The notes under the pieces are model-generated. The model had not been told where the DNA came from. It was given only the letters and a program-made list of their open reading frames with translations, and searched no databases. Below are positions 23,754 to 34,127 of a stretch of 64,000 bases of DNA, one piece after another (the first letter of the stretch is position 1; the number at the start of each line of letters is the position of its first letter). Both the position numbers and the translations under genes were made by a program. Origin of the DNA: Kalmusia sp. IMI 367209 (Eukaryota > Ascomycota > Dothideomycetes > Pleosporales > Didymosphaeriaceae); assembly GCA_027946365.1 (NCBI GenBank), contig JAPEUQ010000005.1, positions 1,364,001 through 1,428,000 on the forward strand. The letters are read 5' to 3'.

Positions 23754-24663
23754 AGTATTGGCATGCAGGTTCGGTTTGGCGTTCAGGGGAGTGTTTTCCC
23801 TTTCAAATGGTCATGCATGGCTTGGCGTACGGGACTTGATGCATGGAACAGCGGGAGACACGGTACTGGGACTGTCTTCGACGTTGTTGGCAGGCTTCTG
23901 GGATACAAAGGCGCATTTTCGATATTCCGAGCAGGGCGACCAGTGAGTAGCGGACAAGTGGGGAGTACGCTGGCATGTCGATAACACGATTTGGAGTTCC
24001 GGCGGCCATGCCGATGCGCAAATGGGGGATCTAGTCACGATCGAATGCCATCGCAGTTTGCCGAATATAGAATCCCTCCGTACCAACAACGTGGTTCTCG
24101 GGGCTATGCATGAAGAGCTAGACCCGCCTGGGGTGTGTCCACGATCAGCTGTGAGTGCTGCCGTTGATTGGCGCTGGACGCTCTCTCGGCGGAACGGCAC
24201 CAGATGTTCCTTGTCGCGTCGAGCTGCCAGAATTTCGGTGCCTTGCTGCAAACTGTGCGTTGCCCAGCTCGCCGTTGGTCTCTAGCCTCCCGTGGACGTT
24301 GACCAGCAAAAAGCAGGCTTCGGATGGCGCGACGCTTCCAACCCCCACCAGCTCCAGCGGTCCGCGAAAAGCCCCGCAAGATCCTCGGCTAGCGGCGCTT
24401 TTTCGAACCTCACATGAGGCGCGACCACCGCCAGGCTCGCAGCTTCAAGACTCGCGTGCCGCTGAAACATAACTCCCCACCGTCCGGTCTCTGTCGCCAC
24501 AGGCATCAGTGTGCCACCATCGAACGTGCGTGCGCAGCTACCAGCCTCGCTTACTTTGTTTTTTTCGTGCTTCCGTCCGAAAGCAACCAATTGTAGAACC
24601 CAACCGAGCCTCTGCGCTGCCGAGACGCACACCCGCGCTGAAATCTGCACATCGCCGTCGTTG
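23754..24663. other. intergenic, promoter of the Rds2/AcuM gene
   Basis: About 900 bp without a supported gene. A T-rich block occurs near 24555-24570. The region directly before 24664 is probably the 5' UTR of the transcription factor. Confidence 0.5.
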
Positions 24664-26612
24664 ATGACGGAGCAGACGCAGGAACCCAATGGCTCCGCTG
24701 CGGCCAGTACGACGGCATCTAAAAGCGCGGACCGTAGCAGTAATGCCGACAAGCCCAAATCATCCAAAAGTAGCTCCCCATCAAAAGACAAGGGCCCACC
24801 CGCGCCTCGCTCCGACGTCCCGACGAAAACCCCCAAGAAGCGTAGAAAAGTCAATCATGGTAAGGCCTTCATGTTGTGCGCCCTCGATAGTGTCAATGGC
24901 CTCGCTGACTTGAATTCGCTTTAGCGTGCATATACTGCAGACGTTCGGTGAGCCGCAGGCCTTTCCGACTTTCGATACATCCTATTTTGTAGTATCCAAG
25001 ACATTTGACAGACCCTGCTAACCCCGTCGTGATCAGCATATGACATGTGACCTTGTAAGTGCGCCCGATGCCTTGTTTTCCACCTCCCGGCTAACCGTAT
25101 CGACTGGATAGGAACGGCCATGCACGCGGTGTATCAAGAGAAATATTGGGCACCTTTGTCACGATGAGCCACGCGAAGGGGTCAAGAAGTCGAAAACAGA
25201 CCCTGAAAGCGCCAACGGCGACAAAGACAGCTCCAAGCACGAGGCAGCCGGGACGCCAACCGAAGGCGCTGTGAATCCCATCACCCAACAGACTAACGCC
25301 CCTGATGCTGGGCTGAACCTTGCGCCGCCACCTCTTCCTCCTGATAGAGGTGCCAGCACAGCACCGCTCGCCCAGCCCACGCCCGTATCTGCGGCCCAGC
25401 TGTCGACCCTAACCTCTCAAAGTCCTTCACGTAAGTTACACACCTGTTCAGCGCTAAGCGGGCCCAATACTGAAATCATCGTCAAGTCATAAACTACAAT
25501 GACTGGAATTCGTCATCCAACAATAACTTCCAGGACATGCACCAGTTCCACCCTTCATATATGTTCAACACGTCCGAGATCAGTAACGAATACAATCTAC
25601 TCAACGACTTCCTCAACAACAGCCTCATGGATGACGGCAACTTTTACGGAAGTGGTGATTTCCACCAATTGTTCTCCGATGCTTCTTTAATGAACCCCAT
25701 GGGTACTCTTACCAGCAACACGCCCTTCAATCCGAATGCATCCAGTAGTGCGCAACTTCTACCGCCACCCGCCCAGACCGCTGCCGGTAATTCGATACAA
25801 AGGCCCTCAAGCAGCTTTCCATTAGAGAAAGCGCGAGAGAAGTACTACATGACCGCGGCGGATCCTGCCGGTGCTGATAGCCCCGAAGAGCGAATGAACA
25901 AGCTACTGAAAGCGAAGATGGATGCTGGCATGTTGAAGCCTTTCAACTACGTGAAGGGCTACGCACGGCTCAATCAATACATGGAGCAGAACCTGCAGTC
26001 AATCTCACGGGTACGCATACTACGGCAACTAGACAGATTCAGGCCGAAGTTTCGCGAGCGCGTGCAGTCTTCGACGGACGTAGACCTCGTGCGCATTGAG
26101 ATATGGTTCGACAGGAGTTTGATGGAGTATGATCGAGTCTTTGCAAGTATGGCCATCCCGGCATGTTGCTGGCGACGAACGGGTGAGATTTATCGAGGAA
26201 ATAAGGAGATGGCCAGACTGATCCACGTCCCAATGTCAAAGTTACGAGATGTAGGTGATCCCATAAGGTTGGGATCGAACATGCACTGACGCAGATAACA
26301 GGGTAACATTGCCCTCCACGAAATCCTTGCCGAGCCTTCATTGGTGTCGTATTGGGAGAAGTTTGGTGCAATCGCGTTCGATAACAATCAGAAGGCCATC
26401 CTGACTAGCTGCGCACTTAAGAACCCGGATCCGAATTCAAAAGACCCTGAGATCCGATGTTGCTTTTCATTTACAGTGAAGCGCGATACCCTCAACATGT
26501 GAGTTACCCTCAAAGCGTTATAGTATTCTTCTAAAGCATTCGCAGCCCTTCCTTGATCGTGGGAAACTTCCTACCCATCCTAGATCCAACACCAGCCCCT
26601 AATACTTCATAA
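24664..26612 (+). CDS. Zn2Cys6 transcription factor, Rds2/AcuM type
   Basis: Seven exons, 24664-24859, 24925-24947, 25037-25054, 25112-25430, 25487-26250, 26302-26498 and 26546-26612, give 527 aa in phase. The zinc cluster has C67, C70, C77, C83, C86 and C95 (ACIYCRRSHMTC...RPCTRCIKR) and is split over four exons, two of them only 23 and 18 nt. A Ser/Pro-rich linker is followed by a conserved C-terminal block (KYYMTAADPAGADSPEERM, MLKPFNYVKGYARL, EYDRVFASMAIPACCWRRTG, ending NIPSLIVGNFLPI) with a PAS-like character. It matches Rds2 of yeast and AcuM of Aspergillus, nuclear activators of gluconeogenesis and iron/carbon-source genes. AcuK is the related alternative, but its zinc cluster differs. 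Confidence 0.9.
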
Positions 26613-27059
26613 CTTCCCGTAAGTATTTGTACGATACGAGTCTTATACATGTGGGCGGTGTCTCTGTACTAGTACTGAACTTGTGAAGGGTGTGGTAGGT
26701 AATGGTCTTGTACACTTTTGGGCATAATCGGCTTTTGCATGCGGTTCTTATTTGCATATTCGGCAGGTATGGGCGCTATGGAGTTAATGGTAAGCATTAT
26801 CGGAGGTGGGCTGGAATCACTATACTATGTTCATCAACTTCTTTTGCAATGTTTGTCCTAATGTCGACATCTATTCCTTTCCTCCAACGGCGACGCTTGT
26901 TCGATGATTCTCTTTTGAGGCTCATACTATGAATCTGTGTTGTGACTGCCTTTTGGTCGAGCTGGGTTGACAAGGAAGGCGCGACAGTTGCTATTGAACT
27001 TCTTCCAACTTTCTCCTCCATCTCACCTATCCTCCAATTCACCTTCATTCGTTGTAGTA
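26613..27059. other. intergenic, acuM 3' UTR and zip4 promoter
   Basis: About 450 bp, AT-richer, no supported gene. Confidence 0.5.
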
Positions 27060-30000
27060 ATGACACCGTCTCACCCTATAGCACGAGTAGAGCGCGAGAA
27101 AAAGGTCAAAGTGGTCTGTTGTGAGTATTCCCAATTGCGCCTTCCTCCTCTAGGTCTTCGCTCACACTTCGCAGCCTTCGCTTCAAACCTCGAAGCCCCG
27201 CTTCGGCGCATCGCGCGATACGACCCTCATCGAGGACCTTCAAGCCCAGATATGCGGCCTACCACTTCAAGCCTCCTCCGCGGTAACGGCGAGACAGGAC
27301 GAGCTCGAGAAGCTTGGGACCGAATTGTGGAATCTCTCGACACGCCTGCGACGTGACGAAGGACAGCACAACGGACGGAGCAAAGATGAAACAACACAGA
27401 AGAACCATGCACTATGCTTGCTACGCGTCTTCTCATTTCTACTACTTGACTCGGCGGGTAGCCAGTCAATCAAGGGTCGGGAACGCAAGAACTGCATGCG
27501 ACTTATGAAGGTTGCGCTCAAATCTGCGAAGGTGTGTATCGAGAACAACGAGGTGGAAGGGGCAACCAAAGTTCTAGAACGCGCTGCAGAATACCAGGAA
27601 TTGCTGGGTCAGAACGTAGATGGATTGGATGGGGGAAGCCGAATTCGGCGAGCGGCTCCGCCTGGAATATTTTGCTCTACGGACTGCTCTGGTGAGTGAA
27701 ACCAGTTTATTGGACTGTGTTCTCTCTGTGGCTAGCTACACATGACCCTTTGTCTGCCCGAAATTGACTGATCGACTTGCGTAGGCATGGCGATCAGATC
27801 GGATGGACACTGCGGAACACATGTTTACAAAGTGCATCCATCTTGCTCGGTTTCTCACTGTTTCCTTGGCAGAAAGTGTTGCAGACCTATTTTATGAGAT
27901 GGGGAAGGACCTTCTAGGTAAACACAGCTATGAAGCTGCCATACGGTGGCTTGAGCGAGCGTCCGACATAATCGGCGAGCAGAACCTCGAGATGCTAAGC
28001 TCTGAAGCTGGAGAACTCCGGCTTAGTATCATGCAAAGCATAAGTTCGTGAAAATTAATCCACAATGATAGTTGTCATTGACAAGATGGGTAGCGCAAGC
28101 ATACATGAAGCTCAACACTCAAGAGGCTCGCACCAAAGCATGGCATATGGTCAAGTTGTTAGAAGTAGTGGGTTGAAACATGATCTCTCCCCATAGCAGA
28201 TTTTCTTACATGACTATAGGACTATGGAGACAAGATGTCCATCTCTCTCCTCAAGCTCGAGTTGCTCTTCTCTCAGGACGCGGTTGATTCCGATCAAGTC
28301 TTTCTCGGTATTGCACATGCTCCCTTTTGAAGAATAGTGCCACTAACGCCTGCTAGTGTTACAACGAATGATTCGGTCTATTGTATTGAATGATCGGAAC
28401 TTCAAGACGTGTGTCTACCAACTGCAGTACTAGGTCATAGTTTCGGGGACTATTCACATGCAATCTGAGAGTAACTCAGTCTACGATACGTGTCCAAACT
28501 GTCTACCTAGTACTGTAGAGTGATATAGCAGCCGGCTGACGATATGACAGGATCATGCATTATATTCACAAGCTCAAGGATCAAAGGTGGGGACGAACGT
28601 GAGAATCTTCGCTTCTTATGCTTATTCAAGTAGTAACCTTTCAGCATGCAAACTCCTCGATGGACTGATCGAATTTCGGTTGTTCAGAGAGGAGAGAAGG
28701 ATACTTGGACTGAAAAAGCCGTCATCACACGAGTCTGGATCTCTTGCACAACTTCATTTGCAGAGGGCTTCCTGAGCCAAATTAGGGAGCTTTTTCGATC
28801 TAGTCATGCAAAACGTTAAGACTCCATTCTCTGCCCAGGCAACCCATGCCGCACAAACGGTGAGTAGTTATGTATCTCTGGTGTCACATGTGTTGATTCG
28901 ATACATGTAGCTCCTCTGGAAGCAAGTTGAGGCAACCTTCAGCCGGAGTCAGTACCAAGAAGCTCAAGCGTGGTGCGGAATTTGTCTTCATTCGTTGTTT
29001 GATAAAGCTGGTGAGATCAACACGTCCAGGATTGCAAGGTTGCTCTCTCGAATTTAGCACATACAGGGCCTAGTACTTACGTCTAACAGGAAGATGATTA
29101 TGTGCGCTCTAGCACAACATGACCATGCCGCTGCCCGGGGTGTGTTTTCTAAGATGTCCGATACCGGTCGGGACGATCGCATGACGCGATATCTAATGTA
29201 TAAATGTGCCTTACTCGGTGATGATCCCCATTTTGGTAAGCTGGCTTCTGCAGTGCGCTGGGGCAGCTAACCAATCTCTGCAGCTGCGGAGTGTTTGGAC
29301 TTCGTATGCCGACAGTCTTTAAAAGATGCTAAGCTACTATATGCTTGTGTACTGGCAGCACAACAGTCTGGAAACAAGCGACAGGGAATAGCAGCACTAG
29401 AGAAGATGCTTGAAAAGTACAACTATAGTGTACCCGCAGACGTGCATCTACCGGCACTTTTACGGTAAGTTCTTCCTTGTAACATCTTGCTACCGCTCTG
29501 ATGCAATTACAGGATGACAGCGCGACTTCTCATTTCGGAATTGGTCAAGGATGGTACACTAGACAAAAAGGTATTCGAGCAGGTATGTAGGATATTTGAA
29601 GGAGGTACGTTTCATATTCTTCGTACAAAAGCTGAGCTAAGTAAGGACAGCGTCCACACAAGCGAAGGCGTCACAGCGAAGACCAACCAATCCCGGTCGT
29701 CAACAGTTCAATGTGGATGAGTTCAAGTGGTTCTCGAAAATTGCATACAATTTGGCGATCAAGTATTGCGCCGAAAGCGATCCTAGGAACATAGTACAAT
29801 TGCTCAATGCGTGTATCGAAGTGTGTAATTCCTAACACATATTCTCACCTGCTAATTATTCTATTAGTTCATCAAGCTCCTCAATGAGTGTAGGCAATCA
29901 AACGGGAATGATGAGATCTCTCTCCGGTTGATGTATTGTCACTATCTATCGACTTGCGCTTTTGTGACGTTAGCTAGAGCAGAGGACAATGTGCAAGACA

Positions 30001-30941
30001 GTGTTAGTTTTCTTGTTCAGCATAAAATGTAGTAGCTAACAACAACAGGTTCAATACTATTTACAAGCGTCAAAACATGGAAGAGAGTTTCGCGGTCTTG
30101 GGACTGACATCATCGACAAGCTAGGTGAATCTTCGAAGATCGACGTGGTTGCAAAGCACTTTCAAATTGTGAAGCTCGAGCTCGAAGCTGCGTTGAAACT
30201 CGAACGATGGGACGATTTAGGTGATCTATATGAGGAATGTTGGAAGCATGGAGGGCCAACTCATTACGACACACTTGCGGATCTTGTGCTCGTTATATAC
30301 TCTTGCATGTCGAAGGATAAGGTAGACAGCAAGTACCAAGCCAGTAAGTTTCAGCGAAGCAGTTTTGATAATGTGAATAACCATTGCAGAGGTACTTGCC
30401 GTGCTTCAAAAAATCATCAATATGAGCGGAAGGAAAACAGGCAGTGATATCGTCAAGTTGTCGCGATGGATTCGATGTCTCTTTCAACTAGCCCTCACTT
30501 ATGACGAAACTGTTAGCCTGAGGTGCGTCGATTATGCAATACAAGCTGCATCTTCTCGTAAAGGAGTAGGTACTTCGCGTTTCTGGTTCGTTCCTTCGAG
30601 TATTTTATTGAGCTTACCCACAGACACCGCTCGTCCTCGAATCTTCCATGCCGGCCACTCCTCCGCCAACATCCCCTCTTATCACATCAGCCGAATTCGA
30701 AGTGCCTATGGCTGACATCCATGACAAGGAGCCGAATCACTACCCAACTACTGAGTTGGAGTGGCTCGCTACTACGACTTTCAATCATGCTATCGATTAC
30801 TATATACAGGAGAATGATCAGAAATGCAAGGAATGGGCGGAGAGAGCGCTTACACTGGCTGGCTGGGCGGAAGATGGAAATGCGTTGAGGGGTATATTGA
30901 TGGAAAAGTACACGGGGCTTACTTGGGGTGACGAGGACTGA
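27060..30941 (+). pseudogene. Spo22/Zip4-like meiotic protein, reading frame broken
   Basis: About 17 exons can be traced. Spo22/Zip4 is a TPR-repeat scaffold of the ZMM complex that promotes crossovers and synapsis in meiosis. Recognisable stretches are FASNLEA (exon 2), ELWNLSTRLRRDEGQ, AWRSDRMDTAEHMFTKC, YMKLNTQEARTKAW, KAVITRVWISCTTSFAEGF, LLWKQVEATFSRSQYQEAQ, MLEKYNYSVPADVHLPALL and the C-terminal ELEWLATTTFNHAIDYY. Four places force a frame change with no room for an intron: CCCC at 27196-27199, GGGGG at 27631-27635, 28686-28700 and TTTTT at 28791-28795. From 28911 to the end the exons read cleanly in phase. It is therefore a decaying gene or an intact gene with local consensus errors. 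The first lesion could be avoided by a GTCTGT donor at 27112; the other three cannot. Confidence 0.8.
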
Positions 30942-31491
30942 AGTGTAGAGGTAAGCCCGTGTCTCGTGTCACATGGGCATGCGACTCTGCTGGTGTGAGG
31001 CCACAAAAAAGCTAGTTCTACCGACATAGTCTCTCATCGAGTGAGAACTTTGTAGTGAACAGACGTCACTATGCATCTGCACACGGTCAACCGGCATGGT
31101 GAGCGACAAAGAATTAATGACTGCCCACGAATAATAAAAAGTTTTAACCGTCTCGCTAAATTGACTGCGCATGAGGCCTCAAGTTGTAACAATATCCTCA
31201 TTCGTGTCCAAGATTGTGAAGATAGGGAACTGATGGCTGTACCGGCATTTCCCGTCGGAAAAGCCTCTCATTGGTCCGATATCGCGCTTCGTGCATATGA
31301 ACAATTCCGATACGCCTGCTTTGCTTTATGGTGAGTTCCCCATTGCAGATAGCGAGTCTTTGTGTCAGCATCTATTATTATTATCTTAGCTCTAAGAACG
31401 TAGGCCTGCCCTACTAATCTACCCCATCCTCGTCTCCCCATTTTGCTAATCTGAACCACGCCCCTCCGCTGCAAGAGATATACTTCTGAGG
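30942..31491. other. intergenic, no gene seen
   Basis: About 550 bp, AT-richer, between two genes on the same strand. Likely 3' UTR and promoter. Confidence 0.45.
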
Positions 31492-32458
31492 ATGAGCGGG
31501 AGCGGCCACGACCCCGACCCCATTGCGTCGGCCAAAGCGCAAGAAGCAACGCACAACTTCACCTTCCGCGATGCCACAACAGAGGACATATCCGCGCTGC
31601 AGAAGATGATTGAGGAGTCGTTGCGTGCGCTAGGCAAGGGTTATTACAGCCAGGCGGAGCTGGATGGGTCAATTGGATATCTGTTTGGGCCGGACACTCT
31701 GCTGCTGCACGTAAATAGGCCCCCTGTCCCTCGCCTTTTGGAATGGAGAAAAGTGATAGTTTCCGAGATGAACGGTCGGGCTGATGGTGATGCAGGACCA
31801 TACGTATTTCATATTGCATCCTGTGGGAGAGCCAGGCGTGATCAGCGCTTGTGGTGGGTGGTCATTTCGTCGGACGTTGTATGGTGCGGATACGGCGCCG
31901 AATCGGTTACCTGAGGCGAGGGATCCGAAGGTTGAGCGCGCGAGCATCAGAGCTATTTTCACGCATCCCGGGTATGTATTCTTCTCATTGATGTCTCATG
32001 TTGCTGTGTGAATGGAACGGGCGTTGCTGACTTTGGGTGGTGGTGTAGGTGGGCGAGGAAAGGGCTGGGAACAATGATGATGCGGTACTGTGAAGGGAGA
32101 GCAAGGGAGGGGGGATTCAGTGGGTTGGAGATGGGGGCGACATTGAGTGAGTTGCTCTGGGAGTGATGTCTCAGAGACGGACTGACTTCGTAGGCGGGGT
32201 GGCATTGTACGAGAGATGTGGATACGTGAGGAGTGGGAAGGTGGACTGTGTTAGGTGAGTGGACTGGAAGGGGGATTTGAATTGGAAACGAGGCTGACAG
32301 GTGGGCCTAGATGTCCGAATGGAGAGGGCATACAGATCGTGCATATGCTGAAAGATGTACCTGCTTTTGGTGAGGAGTCGAGGAAGGATGCTTCGAGTGG
32401 GAACGAGGGAGGTAAGGTCGGAAGCGTAGAAGTGGGAGTTGGAACAGAAGTCTCGTGA
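31492..32458 (+). CDS. GNAT-family N-acetyltransferase
   Basis: Five exons, 31492-31710, 31796-31971, 32049-32146, 32194-32254 and 32311-32458, give 233 aa in phase. It shows the GNAT fold order: N-terminal FRDATTEDISALQKMIEESL, central VISACGGWSFRR (beta 4) and IRAIFTHPGWARKGLGTMMMRYCEGRA. That last stretch contains the acetyl-CoA pyrophosphate-binding R/Q-x-x-G-x-G/A loop (RKGLG). ATLSGVALYERCGYV (motif B) follows. It transfers acetyl from acetyl-CoA to an unknown amine; the substrate cannot be read from the sequence. The last ~35 residues are Gly/Ser/Glu-rich. Confidence 0.88.
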
Positions 32459-34127
32459 CGATGTCACGCCTTCGATAGCTGTATCGATGGATGTAGAAAG
32501 GATACTATTTGGCGAAATTGATGGCTTGTGAAGGGCCGCCTTTAATCATATATCGGATGACAGTCCGCTACTCGCTTTAGATACGTTTAGGAAGTCATGT
32601 GCTTTCCAAACTAGGTCAAACAAAACCTGTGATTCTAAGAAGAGACTCACTGAAAACATATATTATAGGCAGAAGATTCGACGAAGTTGTTTGAAGTTTA
32701 GCTTAGAACAAATGGACTTCACAGAAAGTCGTAAACAAGAGACAAAGAAAAAGGTGACAGCCGACGCACTGCCTCCAAATGGTGACATGTGCTCACCCCA
32801 CCGCGGGATACCAAGCACAAGGTACAGCATGTATTCGCGATAGATTTCCCCAGGTACTGCGTGGAAGATATTTCAGGTACTCGGGAAATGCACGGGCCAT
32901 GGTTGGATTGGAGTCCGCTAAGATGCAGGGGTGGACACAGTACATCGGCCACCGTTCACTAGGAGGCTGACGTCGCTCAGCCTCCGGCCCAGTACACTAC
33001 AATTATGGGGTCCGCCTACATTTTGATCTTGGAGAGGCTTCGAAAAAGGGGAGGAGAAGCGAAGACGTATTGTGCAGCCTGGGCTAGCGAAAGGTGACGA
33101 AGGCGTGCAAGGTTCTTAAATTTGGCCAGTTGTCATTGCCATGCGAAACAAGGGCCCCCTTGGAGGCGTCCCTCCCAGCACACAGGATAGTGGTCTTCAG
33201 TATCTCGCGCGTATGGTACTGCACGGCGGCTGCCAAATAGCTTTGCAAACCCGTGCCGTGCTGTGCTGACTGCCTCACGCCGTAGAGGCCAAGTCTTGCG
33301 GGCATGGAAGGACAACTCCAAGGTAAGACGGCGGCAGTCGCAGGAGATCGGGCAACTACATTGGGTAATATCCTCAAGCCAGCGCGAGCAGTTGCACAGT
33401 TTGGAGAGACACTCCCGGAGAACAGCCGCGGCGTCTGGAGGCGAAAGGGAATGCGCCCTTGGTTGCGTCTGCTGCGTTCGCGCCCGCGCGGAGAGCGGTG
33501 GTGAATGGACACGGCCGACATGGCCGCGCAGATCTGTGAGGAGATGGCTGCATGGTGCTATGTACGATCCAATCGACGACGGTGGGCAGGGCCGCGCCGT
33601 GATGCCGTTCAATCTCTGTGGAGAGGCCGTGGTTCGCTGTTGGGACTGGGGTGCGACAGCCTTAGCCGTTGTTTCAGAAGGGGTGAAACGCTTCTGGACC
33701 GTTGTACATTTCCATAGACGTAGCCTGCGCGAGCGGCCGCAGGAGGACTGCAGACGGGCTGCGGACAAGTGCGCACTCTTGACCACTCTGGACCACTCTT
33801 GACCACTCACTGCTCGACCATCGAGCGCCTCCTGTGACTAAGACGTCGGAGTTTGTAGTGGGACGGCGGTGTGGCTGCTCCTGCCCGCTAGCTTAGCCTC
33901 CCGGTCCCTGGCCTCGACTATTCACGGCGCAATTAGTCCCCTCAGCAACCCCCGACCACCACCCCCGATGCCCTGTTAACTGTCGACGAGACCCGCCTAG
34001 TTCCCACGTCCTTTCTCTCCTTTCGACCACATACTCAGCTGGCCTTTAACCCCTTCACGCTGCACTGAGTGCGGCCTTTGTATTCTCAAGTTCGCTTCAA
34101 CCACAGCTCTACCGGCCCACCAGCACA
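32459..34127. other. intergenic, GC-rich promoter side of TBC gene
   Basis: About 1.7 kb. The first part (to ~33000) is AT-richer and the second is GC-rich. The overlapping open frames at 33133-33810 (-) and 33263-33802 (+) are mirror images of each other with Arg/Ala/Trp-rich translations and no motif, so neither is accepted. Three 10-bp tandem units lie at 33781-33810. The CCA-rich stretch before 34128 is probably the 5' UTR of the TBC gene. Confidence 0.5.
33781..33810. repeat. three tandem 10-bp units (GACCACTCnn)
   Basis: GACCACTCTG, GACCACTCTT and GACCACTCAC follow each other directly in non-coding sequence upstream of the TBC gene. They may be a small binding-site array or slippage product. 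Confidence 0.7.

Noticed and set aside
27121..27215. Lesion-free reading of zip4 exon 1-2 using a GTCTGT donor at 27112
   Set aside because: Possible, since a GTCTGT donor is used in the MFS gene, but it replaces the family-like SFASNLEA with PSLQTSKP. It does not help the other three lesions, so it is kept as an alternative only.
33133..33810. Overlapping 225-codon (-) and 179-codon (+) frames
   Set aside because: Mirror frames in GC-rich DNA with no motifs, upstream of the TBC gene.
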